Notes: generated from the sequence alone by a model not told the origin. Counted from the stretch's first letter, positions 7,262 to 17,173 are shown. The stretch is DNA of 64,000 nt from Corynebacterium pseudokroppenstedtii (GCF_019754945.1 NZ_JAEUWU010000005.1:1-64000); one strand, 5' to 3'. Numbers and translations are program-made.

Positions 7262-10200
7262 CTACTTACACTCAGACCAGTTGTCGCCAGGGCCAGCTGA
7301 ATCCGAGAGCACAGGGACAGAGACCCCACCAGAGGAAGGCAGCTCGACAGCCTTAAAGGCGGCTACCACACACTCCTTAATCCCCTCAGCACGCTCGCGT
7401 GGCACCGAGAGAATAATCTCGTCATGGACGAAAATGCGTACCATCTCCAGGACTTCCCTCGGGAGATTGAGAACGCCCTCCAGGAATACGTCTCGGGCCG
7501 TGCCTTGACCGTATGCAGCCGGTGCTTGGGTATAAGCCCTATCTCGTGCGACAGCTACACGGCGACCGAAGCCGGTGGAAACCCAGCCACGAGTCTCGGC
7601 GCTTTTACGCAGAGACTCTTTGAAGGACTCCAGCTCCGGGAACTCACGATGCAGGCGATCAAGCTGAGACCGAGCCTCAACAACAGAGATGCCAGCATGG
7701 TCGGCAAACGACTTTGGCCCCATGCCGTAGTTTGCCGCATGGCCGAGAGCTTTAGCCTCAGACCTGCGGGACTTATCGCCAAATACACGGACAGCCATCT
7801 CTGTATGTGCGTCACGACCAAGCGCGAATAGCTCTGAGTAGCGCTCGTCACCGCTGCCAGCAGCCATGCACCTAGCATCAATCTGGCTCAAATCCACGCT
7901 GATAAGAACCTCGTCAGCACTATCCGAGAGGATCATCTCGCGTTGACGGATAAGCCTTTTATCACGAGAACCGAAAACCGTCATACCTGGATCTTTGGTG
8001 CTCAAGCGTCCAGTGTTCTGACTGGACTTAATAGACGGGTACACACGGTCACCGTGCAGATACTTTTTAATCGTCGCAGCAGGCGTCGAGGCTTGCAGCA
8101 GTGTTTGCATCCTGGTCGCCAGCTCGACTACCTCGGGGGTGCCTGCATGTTGCTTAGCAAGCTCCTGCATCGCCTTACCGCTAATCGAGATTCCACCTTT
8201 CTTTGTACGCGGCACTTCGGCACCGAATCGGCCAAAGTAGTCTGCAATAGCCTGCTTGCCATCTACCGAAGCCCATGGCGACGTACCTTCGTCGGGCATA
8301 CCGACAGTGTCTACTAGCCACTGTCGGATATTGCTTTTCGTCTGTTCTTCCTCCGCGAAAAAAGCCTCGACCTTACCGGTGTCTACACGGATACCTTTCG
8401 CTTCCACGACGGATAGAGCGTACGTCTTTTCGTGCTCACGCTGGAGATATTCCTCGCCCACTGCGTCGATGGTCTCAGGCAGAAGCTTGCTGTATACGGC
8501 AGTGTTCGCCCGCACGTCCTGGAGCGCGTACTTGACATAGTCAGGGTGATCGGTGGGTATCTTGTCGAAGCCACCAAACTGCTCCGCCTGCGCGTCAAGT
8601 ACTGTTTTCCCATCTTTGAGCAACTTTCCACCAACGCTGTAACGCGACGCGACAGCATTGAGGTCGTACTTTAAGTTCTTAGCACCACCTGCAGCCAGCC
8701 GCGCCATGACGAGAGTGTCATGCACACGGTTAGACTTCACCAGAGCCTCAACATCGAGACCATAAAGACGCTGTAGCGCAGCCAGGTCGTATTGGACGAT
8801 GTTGTGGCCTACGACCACGCCTGCACGCTCGATTAGAGGTAGCAGCTCACCTGCAATATCGGTTGTAGCTACAGGTTCTGCACCATTGATGGAGTAAGTA
8901 GCCAGCCGGACAAAGCCAGGGTCATCCGTCACGTGCAGGTCATCGGCACTGCCGGTCTCCAAGTCGAATACCAGCGTGTCAACACTATCTGTATCCGAAG
9001 GCTCAGGTGTTGCAGGCGTAGAAGGCTCTGGCGGCACACTGTTATCGGGACCAGCACCAGGGCCGGGGCCACCACCCCAGTCATCCTCGCACACCACATG
9101 AAAAAGCTTCGTGTGGTGCTTTACACCAGCGCTTTCAAGACAGTATCCACCAATCCACGCGCCTTGCAGACGGGAGTAGACACGCCCGAGGCGGCGTGCT
9201 GAGACCTCGTCCAAAGAAACCAGACCCTCAGGCAGAGGGACATAGTCGCGGGAGTCAGCGATCTTGCATTCTGCGTCGAAGGCGCGAAAATCGTCGCCCT
9301 CCATTGCTTCATAGAGCCACGCTAGGTGCTCAGCGTTTTCCTGCTCAGAAGCGTTATACCGTGCTCGGATCTCCTCCAAGTCTGTCGTGAGATCGGCATA
9401 CCCGACGTGCTCCAAGGTGCCACCGACCACGTGATACCAGCCCTCGAAAGAGCCGAACGGGCCGGCCACATTAGGCGATGGCCTGCCAGCCACAGCCCAT
9501 GCACGGATTAGTGTCAGTGCCGCTGCCAGCAGTTCACGCCGGTGAGCACGCACATATCGGCGCAGGTGAGGATGCCGGAAACCGCTGCGAGATTCAGGCC
9601 TGGAGCACTTCGGGTCGAGAAGAATAGGAACGACACGGCGGGCCAGGTCGCCGTCAACAGCGATATTATTTCCGGCTGCGTACACGCACAGGTTGTTTTG
9701 TACCGAAATCATGCGCGACTCACCAAGGATGCGGTCGGTATAAGACTCGGCTGTCAGCAGGGCAGATAGAGCTTTACTATCCACACCGACGCTACATTCG
9801 TCGAGGAAAAGTGTTGCAGCACCAGCAAAAAGCTTCGACGCAATTACCTTCCGCATCTCTGTCTCAGTACCAGGCAAGTCCTGCACCGCAGCAGTCTCGC
9901 CTGTTGCGATCAGATGGAAAACATCTGTGAGCAGACCTTTTCCAGAGGATCGGCGCACGGCAGAAATCACGTGCATGGGTGCTGTAGTAAGCATCGGGCG
10001 CGCCAAGGGAGTTAGCAGAGCACCGAGAGCACGGGTGCGATCAGCAGGAGTTACCCACGGAAAATCGTAGAGAACATCCTCAAGCAGCACCTTTGCATTC
10101 TCCACGTCCTGATCACTTGGTTTATCTGGCACAGAGATACCGGTAAGGGAATCGTCGAGGTCTACATAGACACCCGTGCCCTTGTGGTAACCCGAGCGCG

Positions 10201-11407
10201 TGATAATTTCGCCAGTCTCTGTAACCAGCGGCGACCGCGTCACGCTGTGCAGCGGCGGCAGACTATCGGTATAGAAAGGAGTGAAAATCACGTCGATATC
10301 TTTGTCCATCGGTGCCACGACAGTGGTGGAATCGTCAGTTTCACGCACCAAATCGAAAGCAGCAGCAGCCAGACGCCGCCCCGTTGCACGGTCTACCGGC
10401 ACCAGGACAGCCTGGCCATCACGCCGAGAAATCATTACAGGACGAGAATCCTGGCGAAACAGTGTCACACCTGCATGTTTACTCTCAATTGCCTCCCAAG
10501 CTCGATCCCATAGCGTTTCAGGCGGCAAGTCGGTATGAAGCTTCGGACGCGAGTCGTTGCGAGTCTCGTCAGTGTTGCTGCGCTGCTTCTTGCTAGCACG
10601 CTTCGGCATCTTGCTGGCAGGCTTAGCCTGCGCCTGGCGAATCCACAGCTCAAGCATCTCCGAGCGCTCGCCATCGTCCACAGTGGCAAGGACATCATCT
10701 AACCCTTGCGACCCGTGGCCTGGCATACGCACGAAACGGACAGGGGATGCACCCCACGCCTTACAGTGTTCACCAAGGCCTTGCGCACCGTCGTAGACAG
10801 CACGGTTAGAGCCAGCATCAGCATCAGGGATGATGTAGACAGACTGCCCTTTAAGACGGGCAAAAGCAGGGTTAGGCCCGTCCTCGCCACCCATCCATGT
10901 CTGAATACCAGGGATGCAGTACACAGCAGTCGTGTCATCAGTCCAGGTCATCGCAGCAAGAGCCTGCTTCGTACCCTCGACCACCAGCACGCGACGTGTG
11001 GCACTCGTAATCGGTCGCCGCTCGATAAACGACGGCGAGATATTCGACCCTTCTTTCTTCGGGCAGATGTATTTACGGGGTCGCCCCTCCTCGTCCACCA
11101 AAGAACCAGGTTGTGGCTTTACTTGCCACGTCACACCGCGCCCGGCCTCAACCATTGGATAGACCAAAGCCGGAAGGGTGTCGTTTCTATCTGCAATCCA
11201 GCGCAACGGCTCAGGCAGCTCGTCACGGGTGGAGGCAGTATAGACACCAGTTGCAGCGATTGTTTCATCGCTAATAGCAGAGGCATGAAGCTCAGCTAGA
11301 TGGTCTGAATTAAGGTCAATGTCTGGACTTATGACAGTCGAGGCAGTAGAATCAGAGTTGTTCAGATTATGAGAGGCGCTCTCCGGGGCGCTTTTCTTAT
11401 GTGTCAC
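7262..11407 (-). CDS. Toprim - AAA+ helicase - 3'-5' exonuclease - family A DNA polymerase fusion
   Basis: This 1381-residue protein looks like a replisome in one chain. A Toprim-like domain has VLVVEGTK (E144) and IIPDADAG (195-197). An AAA+ helicase-like domain has a Walker A-like RRSSGKGLL (about 485-493), Walker B TLFLDEC (532-538) and the GNN...GDLARR sensor/arginine region (579-591) typical of mobile-element helicases. A Pro/Gly linker spans 778-807. A DnaQ-like exonuclease has FDLETG (815-819), GHNIVQYD (867-874) and YALQD (960-964). A PolA domain has motif A SVDLSQIDAR (1170-1179), motif B KALGHAANYG (about 1219-1228) and motif C VHDEI (1327-1331). All catalytic residues needed for proofreading and polymerase activity are visible. 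The GTG start at 11407 overlaps the upstream stop (GTGA) and has GGGGG about 9 nt before it. It presumably replicates the element. Confidence 0.85.
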   Translation of the reverse strand: MTHKKSAPESASHNLNNSDSTASTVISPDIDLNSDHLAELHASAISDETIAATGVYTASTRDELPEPLRWIADRNDTLPALVYPMVEAGRGVTWQVKPQPGSLVDEEGRPRKYICPKKEGSNISPSFIERRPITSATRRVLVVEGTKQALAAMTWTDDTTAVYCIPGIQTWMGGEDGPNPAFARLKGQSVYIIPDADAGSNRAVYDGAQGLGEHCKAWGASPVRFVRMPGHGSQGLDDVLATVDDGERSEMLELWIRQAQAKPASKMPKRASKKQRSNTDETRNDSRPKLHTDLPPETLWDRAWEAIESKHAGVTLFRQDSRPVMISRRDGQAVLVPVDRATGRRLAAAAFDLVRETDDSTTVVAPMDKDIDVIFTPFYTDSLPPLHSVTRSPLVTETGEIITRSGYHKGTGVYVDLDDSLTGISVPDKPSDQDVENAKVLLEDVLYDFPWVTPADRTRALGALLTPLARPMLTTAPMHVISAVRRSSGKGLLTDVFHLIATGETAAVQDLPGTETEMRKVIASKLFAGAATLFLDECSVGVDSKALSALLTAESYTDRILGESRMISVQNNLCVYAAGNNIAVDGDLARRVVPILLDPKCSRPESRSGFRHPHLRRYVRAHRRELLAAALTLIRAWAVAGRPSPNVAGPFGSFEGWYHVVGGTLEHVGYADLTTDLEEIRARYNASEQENAEHLAWLYEAMEGDDFRAFDAECKIADSRDYVPLPEGLVSLDEVSARRLGRVYSRLQGAWIGGYCLESAGVKHHTKLFHVVCEDDWGGGPGPGAGPDNSVPPEPSTPATPEPSDTDSVDTLVFDLETGSADDLHVTDDPGFVRLATYSINGAEPVATTDIAGELLPLIERAGVVVGHNIVQYDLAALQRLYGLDVEALVKSNRVHDTLVMARLAAGGAKNLKYDLNAVASRYSVGGKLLKDGKTVLDAQAEQFGGFDKIPTDHPDYVKYALQDVRANTAVYSKLLPETIDAVGEEYLQREHEKTYALSVVEAKGIRVDTGKVEAFFAEEEQTKSNIRQWLVDTVGMPDEGTSPWASVDGKQAIADYFGRFGAEVPRTKKGGISISGKAMQELAKQHAGTPEVVELATRMQTLLQASTPAATIKKYLHGDRVYPSIKSSQNTGRLSTKDPGMTVFGSRDKRLIRQREMILSDSADEVLISVDLSQIDARCMAAGSGDERYSELFALGRDAHTEMAVRVFGDKSRRSEAKALGHAANYGMGPKSFADHAGISVVEARSQLDRLHREFPELESFKESLRKSAETRGWVSTGFGRRVAVARDRAYTQAPAAYGQGTARDVFLEGVLNLPREVLEMVRIFVHDEIILSVPRERAEGIKECVVAAFKAVELPSSGGVSVPVLSDSAGPGDNWSECK

Positions 11408-11715
11408 GCCGCTGCACCCCCAGACAGAACAGTTGTAAGGCGGCAACGTTGCTCCTCACTTAAAGCAGGCGCAACAGCTACAATGGCATCGACGAAATCC
11501 TCGACAGTCGCCGGGCGGTGACATGCCGCTAAGTAAGCATCGAGATCGGCGCGGCTTACTCGGTACGTGCCGCCGATAAGATGTGCTCCCAGCTCGCCAC
11601 GCTTAATCCTGTCGCGCAGAACGTCAGCGCTGCCGAGACCCATGTCGGTGAGGTCAGCGAGGGTATAAAACGAAAGACGGGGGTTGACCGCAGGAGCGGT
11701 AACAGAGGAAGACAA
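11404..11715 (-). CDS. Excisionase-like HTH protein
   Basis: The 103-residue protein contains a MerR/Xis-type winged HTH (about residues 15-55: YTLADLTDMGLGSADVLRDRIKRGELGAHLIGG, then TYRVSRADLDAYLA). This pattern is common in AlpA/Xis recombination directionality factors and in small regulators of integrative elements. The start is TTG at 11715 with GGAG six nt upstream. The stop overlaps the GTG start of the polymerase fusion, so they form one operon, with this gene first. It may regulate replication and excision together. A DNA-binding role is well supported; the excisionase role is inference. Confidence 0.7.
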   Translation of the reverse strand: MSSSVTAPAVNPRLSFYTLADLTDMGLGSADVLRDRIKRGELGAHLIGGTYRVSRADLDAYLAACHRPATVEDFVDAIVAVAPALSEEQRCRLTTVLSGGAAA

Positions 11716-12149
11716 AGCGTACTCCAGACAGCATTAATCGCTATCCGGAGAGGGGTGCGTTCCCGGCTTATATCTGGGCGGTCTGAGAGCACCGTGCGCA
11801 GCTTCGCTTTACGGGAGCGCTAACTCCCTACCCAACCTCTGTCCCCAGCCTGGCTTGCCGTTCCAGGACTTACGCGGATGTATCTTTTATCGTCGGAGAA
11901 ACGGCATGCTCGTGCCGTCGGGGCTACCCATTTTAAGCATTGTTCTCGGGGTTATCCCTGCCGACTCCCTCGCATAACGGAAAATCGACACTGATGACAA
12001 GTATAGGGAGCAACCCGCCAGCCGTCAAGAAAAAAGAGCACTTTTTCGGCACAGGTCGCCGCCGTTAGGTACGGGACATGTAGGGGTTGGCGCGGCCTAG
12101 GTACCGTCCGAGATTGCTCCGGTGCTATCAGTCTTACTGCGTGCTTTTT

Positions 12150-12290
12150 GGTGGGGGTTATGGGGCTTATGGGGCTTGGATTTCGGCCCTCTATGCAAAA
12201 CATGAAAAAATGGAAGCTTAGGTACACAAAACCTTTTAAATTTTCCTATTTTCTAGCGCAGGGTTAAAAGTAGGCCCCCTAACCCCCACC
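12150..12290. repeat. Long inverted repeat flanking an AT-rich segment (candidate origin)
   Basis: GGTGGGGGTTATGGGGC (12150-12166) is complementary, with one mismatch, to GCCCCCTAACCCCCACC (12274-12290). Between them lies a 107-bp segment rich in A and T, including the run ACCTTTTAAATTTTCC near 12228-12246. This combination is typical of origins (binding sites beside a DNA-unwinding region) but could also be a terminal structure of the element. Confidence 0.5.
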
Positions 12291-12302
12291 TGCTGCTGTA
12301 CC

Positions 12303-12330
12303 GTGCTGCTGTGCTGCCGTGCTGCTGTGT
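12303..12330. repeat. 8-bp tandem direct repeats near the island end
   Basis: GTGCTGCT, GTGCTGCC and GTGCTGCT follow each other from 12303 to 12326, with a partial fourth copy. They lie about 40 bp before the eccC junction, where arm-type recombinase sites or iterons are often placed. Confidence 0.55.
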
Positions 12331-12369
12331 ATGGAAATGCTATATAGTACCCACAACCCACATTCATTT

Positions 12370-14985
12370 AAGAGCGAATTGTTACGAACCTTGGTGCTTT
12401 CGCTTGTGGCGTCGCATTCACCTGAACAGCTCAACGTCGTTCTCGTTGATTTCAAAGGTGGCGCAACGTTCATCGGTATGGAACGGTTGCCCCATGTTGC
12501 AGCTGTGATCACGAACTTGGACGACGAATCCGCGCTTGTTGATCGTATGGAGGATGCCCTCCAGGGGGAGCTGACCCGGCGTCAAGAATTCCTTCGCGCG
12601 CACGGGGTGTCGTCCTCGGTGGAATACGCCGATATGCGGCGTCAATGTGCTGGTCGCGGAACTGCCGATGATAGTGATTATCCGCCTCTTCCGGCACTCG
12701 TCATCATTATCGATGAGTTTTCGGAATTATTGAGTGCGCATCCTGGTTTCATCGACACTTTTGTGGCGATTGGACGATTGGGACGCTCTCTGGGGGTCCA
12801 CCTTCTTTTAGCGACGCAGCGCCTGGAAGAAGGACGATTGCGGGGTCTCGATGCCCATCTGAGTTACCGCATCGGGCTTCGCACATTTTCTGCAGGGGAG
12901 TCGAGGATTGTTCTTGGCGTCAACGACGCCCACACTCTTCCCAAGGAACCCGGTTATGGCCTCGCTCGAGTGGGTGGGGATTCCATCACCGCATTTCGTG
13001 CCACCTATGTCTCCCGACGCTGGAATGGTTCCGTTGCATCGGAAGCTGCTGGTTCCTCCGCCAGGTTGGCAGCGTCGCCACAACCATCAACTATTCTGCG
13101 CATTGCCATTGACCGTTTGAGCATCGACGGACCCTGCGCATCGGAGGTGGCGCGCTTTGTACCTGCCCGAACGATATGGCTGCCGCCCTTACCTGACGTC
13201 TTAACCATGTCCGAATTGAATACTCGGACTCGTCGTCTCACACGCGACCACACCTGTTCCAACGAAGGTCTTCAGATAACGATCGGTCTGATCGACGCAC
13301 CACGTACTCAACGTCAGATCCCATGGACTATTGACCTGCGGGGATCAGCCGGACATATCGGCATTATTGGTGGCCCGCAGTCAGGAACAACAACCGCGGC
13401 ACGAAGTGTGGTCACGACGTTGGCGTTATCCCGTACCAGTGACCAGGCACAGTTTTATGTACTGGACATGGGTGGATCCGGTCTAAGAACTCTGGAACGA
13501 TTGCCACACACGGTCGCCGTGGTTCACCGTCATGAACATGACCGCATCCTTCGGCTGGTCAATGAAGTCGCTGTGTTAGCCGAGGACCGTCGGGAGGAAT
13601 GGATCCGGCAGGGGTGGGTCAGCGTCGATGCTGCCCGCGACCACGGGCTTAGCGACATTTTCGTGGTTATCGACGGATGGCACGTCATAACGACAGATTT
13701 CCCCGACGTGGCCGATGCTCTCGGGATCCTCATTGCAGACGGCCTCTCGGTAGGAATTCATGTCATTATTACGGCCAATAGATGGTCCGCACTGCGGCCC
13801 CAGATCCGTGACTTACTCGGAACGAAAATTGAATTATCGCTGGGGGACCCCCTGGAGTCGCTGATTGATAGGAAACTGTCTGAACGGATACCCAGCCGCC
13901 CAGGTCGAGCAATCGCGAAATGGAAGGGGACCAGCCTTCATGCCTTGGTCGTTCACTCAACGAACCAAGACATTGCCGAGGTGACGCGCATAGCAGCGCA
14001 ACGAGGAGATACTCGTGTTCCCGCGCTACGGGTTCTTCCCGACGTCCTCACACGTGAGGAACTCGATCCCCTTCTTCCTCCAGCGATCGCGATGGGCCGC
14101 GAGAGCGTGCGTCTATCAACGTGGTTATGGTCGACGGTGGCAAACCCAGCGATGCTCATCGTCGGAAAAGGGGAGAGCGGCCGAACAACGACGCTTCGCT
14201 CACTTATTCACGGAATAACAAGTGCGTATAAACCCAAGGATTTCGGGAAGAAACCTGTGGCGGATCAGGGTGCAAAAGCCGATGATTCCGCAGCTGATGC
14301 GACGAGCACGGATGATGTGCCAACCGCCGCCATCGTCGTCATCGATCCGCGCCGAACGCTGCTGGCGGAAGTTCCAAGCGATTATGACGCCGGATACGCC
14401 TCGACACCCTCCGCCGCAGACACTTTGATTGCTCAGTTGACCACCACCATGAACATGCGCTTACCTGGTGATTCGATCACACCGCAGGAACTGAAGGACA
14501 GATCGTGGTGGTCCGGGCCCGAGATTTTTCTTCTTATCGACGATTACGACCTTCTCACGATTTCGCCGTCCGTCATGAGCGGGTTTGTCAGTGTGCTTCC
14601 ACATGCTCGTGACATCGGGGTGCATATTGTTGTGGCGCGACGGGCATCAGGAATGATGCGCGCAGCTCACGATCCTCTGCTCGCAGGAATGCGTGCCATC
14701 AACGGGGTAGTCGCGCTGCTGTCCGCGGATAAAGACGATGGCCCATTATTCGGGGTGCCATTGCGGCCAGCTCTTCCAGGCCGCGCGCACATCGTTGTCA
14801 ACGGGACGACCAGCGAAATTCATTTCGCACGTGCGCAGCTTTCACCCGAGGACAGTGCCGAGGACGAAGACAAGAAATGTAGTCCTGCCGGCTCTGATGC
14901 GGATGACACAAACGTGGCTGTTACGGATGACGCCGATGCAGCCGAAACCACCGCGGCCGACAGTAATAACACCGAACAGAAATAG
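12370..14985 (+). pseudogene. eccC: EccC, ESX type VII secretion ATPase, 5' part removed by the island
   Basis: EccC is the hexameric FtsK/SpoIIIE-type motor of ESX secretion in the inner membrane. Homology begins at the Walker A lysine: the motif normally reads GSGKSELLR, and here KSELLRTLVLS starts at 12370. The N-terminus, membrane segments and first half of the P-loop are missing. Domain 1 then continues with VVLVDFKGGATF and the Walker B VIIIDEFSELL. Domains 2 and 3 are present with degenerate P-loops lacking lysine (GGPQSGTTT near 13369 and GKGESGRTT near 14164). The C-terminus is acidic. An accidental ATG at 12319 inside the island could start a fused product, but domain 1 would have no P-loop. 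The rest of the gene should lie beyond the island's left end. Confidence 0.9.
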
Positions 14986-15026
14986 CACCGAACAATTTAA
15001 CGGGGTTGGGACACAAGGGGAACTAC

Positions 15027-16631
15027 GTGACTGTGAGTACGACGACAAGGAACTACGCGTCACCAAGCTTTACGCCGACGATGCTTCCAGATAATCATCA
15101 GGCTCGTATAGAGAGACACAACGAGTCCAGCCGGGGCCAGAGCGTCCCGGACGTTGTCTCCATCGGGCGTAACAGCCGAACCGAACAACGTATTGTTTTG
15201 TGTCCGTCATGGTGGGGGCTACTTCGTCGGAAGCGGTGGGCTGATAACTACCTCGACGATGATGCACAGCGGTATCGGCACCCGGATACTGATCCTTCCT
15301 TCGCACGCTCGGCGTTAACAGAGAACGCTCCAACCATTCTCCCGATGTCCGACGCGCTCTGTAGCATTGAGCCTGCTCTTCGGCCTATTTCGTTCGTCCT
15401 CCACATCGCAGGGCAATACGCGGGTCTGACAGCGCTGACTCTTCCTGCCGACGAAGCAATGACAGATCTTGTCCCCATCGGCGACGGAAAGTCCTTTATG
15501 GACCCCTTGATCGCCGTCGTGAGTGCAGAAATTGAATCTGCCGTGGAGACCGGCCGAGTCCCGAGTTCCCGCGAACGAGACCTGATCGGACCCGAGGGCG
15601 TCGAAGTCCTTGTCGTTGCTACAGACAAGGCTGCAAATAAGCCTGGTCGGGGTGCCGAACTTGTTGAATATGCCCTGGAGAAGCTGAACGAGGCGTCCAT
15701 TCCGGCGATGCGAGTCGGCATCGAAGAGATAGAGATTTCAGCGCGTATGGCCGGAGTTCTCTCGCGCGATTCACAGCACGATGTTCGCCCTATGAGCACT
15801 GAGGTGCACCGCGCCGGGAACGAAACGCACCGGGGTGGGGATGACACCGCGTTGCCTCGGGGAGGGCGAACCCAAAATAATCCACACAACAGGGTGCCAA
15901 CGGACAAGGATGGTTCACCAAACCCCACGAAACGAAAGACAACCGACCTTCGTCCGCCGCGCCGGGATTATCGCCGGGGAGGGTTTTTACTCCGCCACCG
16001 CAATGCGCTCGCTGTCACCATGTGCACCCTTGTCCTCATCGGGACAGCCCTCGCCGTCACGTTGCGCAGCGGCGGAAATCATGAGCAAACGAATCAAGCA
16101 GAAGCCAACTCTCAACACATTGATGGCGATGAACAGGCAGAGGGGAATGAAGCAACCGGGGGACAAACAGCACTATCCGCCACGCCAGCAAGTAGTGACC
16201 ACCATGATCAGCCTGGAGGAATCGTCGATAACGGAATTGTGCGGGCAGCCTTGACCTCTGGATGGATACGGTCTCACTCGTCGACGCCAGAGCGTCTTAT
16301 TTTGGAAGACCCTGCGGATGGAGACATACGGATTCTGGTCTCAGGGCATCCCGTCCAACCCGACGTGACCGACGCACACCTCCGTGAACACGTGGAATCA
16401 ATGGTCCAAACCCGCACTGAGTTTTCCAACTACGCGCCCGAATCCGCGTGGCGGCAAGGTGCCGTGAGCTACGAAGAACGCCCAGAAGGTGGATCGGTGG
16501 TTCAGTGGACGACATTTTTGCAAGAAGGAAAACAAGTCAGCGTCGGATGCCAATGGAAAGGGGAGCTCACCGCGAAACGCACAGCGGCATGCTCGACCGC
16601 CGCGCGCAGTGCAGAAGTCATGCCCTCTTGA
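15027..16631 (+). CDS. Type VII secretion-associated membrane protein
   Basis: The protein has about 534 residues: a cytoplasmic N-terminal domain, a basic proline-rich linker, one transmembrane helix (ALAVTMCTLVLIGTALAVTL), and an outer domain after a polar linker. The C-terminal part, with its WQRGAVSYEE-like region (AWRQGAVSYEERPEGGSVVQW), resembles type VII secretion-associated proteins found next to eccC in actinobacteria; I hold this as probable. I choose GTG 15027 because AGGGG lies 6 nt upstream. It follows eccC by 41 bp and precedes the WXG100 genes, so it belongs to the ESX locus. Confidence 0.7.
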   Translation: MTVSTTTRNYASPSFTPTMLPDNHQARIERHNESSRGQSVPDVVSIGRNSRTEQRIVLCPSWWGLLRRKRWADNYLDDDAQRYRHPDTDPSFARSALTENAPTILPMSDALCSIEPALRPISFVLHIAGQYAGLTALTLPADEAMTDLVPIGDGKSFMDPLIAVVSAEIESAVETGRVPSSRERDLIGPEGVEVLVVATDKAANKPGRGAELVEYALEKLNEASIPAMRVGIEEIEISARMAGVLSRDSQHDVRPMSTEVHRAGNETHRGGDDTALPRGGRTQNNPHNRVPTDKDGSPNPTKRKTTDLRPPRRDYRRGGFLLRHRNALAVTMCTLVLIGTALAVTLRSGGNHEQTNQAEANSQHIDGDEQAEGNEATGGQTALSATPASSDHHDQPGGIVDNGIVRAALTSGWIRSHSSTPERLILEDPADGDIRILVSGHPVQPDVTDAHLREHVESMVQTRTEFSNYAPESAWRQGAVSYEERPEGGSVVQWTTFLQEGKQVSVGCQWKGELTAKRTAACSTAARSAEVMPS

Positions 16632-16861
16632 TGCGGAAATCCATGCCAGTAGGCGTATTTTTCCAGCATATGGAGTCAAGACAGTTAATCGTGGGTGCGA
16701 AAAGGCACCCGCCAGAAAGATATTAAATAAGTGGGAACCGATCGACGACTGATGAGTCTGTACTCATACACCGCCACAACACCACGGAAAACCTCGGGAT
16801 TGTAACGAGGCCGTGGGGGCGGGATTCGATATCAACACATTTCACTAAGACGGGGGAACCA

Positions 16862-17173
16862 ATGAGCGGGCTTTTTGCTACCGAACACGAACTGATGACC
16901 ACGACGGCTGGGAAAGTGGATGCCGTCAATGACCAAGTCCAAGCAGAACTTCAACGGCTACAAGGCACTGTCGACGGCGTCGCGGGAGCATGGAAAGGAA
17001 ACGCCAGCGTCGCCTTCGGCGAACTCATGGCTCAATGGAACGACGCCGCGCTCCGTCTCCGTGAAGCGCTGAGCTCCATATCGGACAACATTCGCGCGAA
17101 CGCCTCGGCATTTGCCACCACCGAAGAGCAGAACGCCGCATCATTCACCCAGCTAGGCGGCTTGTCACTATAA
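16862..17173 (+). CDS. WXG100 family protein (EsxA/EsxB-like)
   Basis: This 103-residue all-helical protein is a secreted ESX substrate. The turn motif of the helix-turn-helix hairpin is present as AWKGNAS (W-x-G) near the middle. The C-terminal export signal YxxxD/E is represented by FATTEE, with Phe instead of Tyr. A GGGGGAACC ribosome-binding site precedes the ATG. It pairs with the next gene as a probable heterodimer. Export requires EccC, which is disrupted upstream, so secretion is likely blocked unless a second ESX system or excision restores it. Confidence 0.85.
   Translation: MSGLFATEHELMTTTAGKVDAVNDQVQAELQRLQGTVDGVAGAWKGNASVAFGELMAQWNDAALRLREALSSISDNIRANASAFATTEEQNAASFTQLGGLSL

Larger units (their letters stand above)
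1..12369. mobile_element. Composite integrated mobile island (right part), inserted in eccC
   Basis: This block interrupts the ESX ATPase gene eccC, whose downstream part resumes at about 12370. Its backbone consists of an excisionase-like HTH protein, a Toprim-helicase-polymerase fusion, two small plasmid-type proteins, MobC and a broken relaxase, all on the minus strand. Into the relaxase end an antibiotic resistance cassette has been assembled from IS26, Tn5393, a Tn5564-like unit and IS1628. The left end and any integrase lie outside the window, so element size and integrase type are unknown. Mobilization genes plus own replication genes suggest an integrated mobilizable plasmid or IME. 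The boundary at 12369/12370 is inferred from where EccC homology starts, not from a seen attachment repeat. Confidence 0.75.
11716..12369. other. Non-coding right terminus of the island
   Basis: About 650 bp hold no convincing gene. The stretch contains a small perfect hairpin (ACGGCA/TGCCGT near 11903-11920), the promoter region for the HTH-polymerase operon, tandem TTATGGGGC-like units near 12158-12176, a large inverted repeat around an AT-rich core, and 8-bp direct repeats just before the junction with eccC. It is a plausible replication origin and/or recombinase arm site. Confidence 0.6.

Noticed and set aside
11556..11792. A 78-codon minus-strand frame overlapping the HTH gene
   Set aside because: It is in another frame of the HTH gene, which has a better ribosome-binding site, a recognisable domain and overlap with the polymerase gene.
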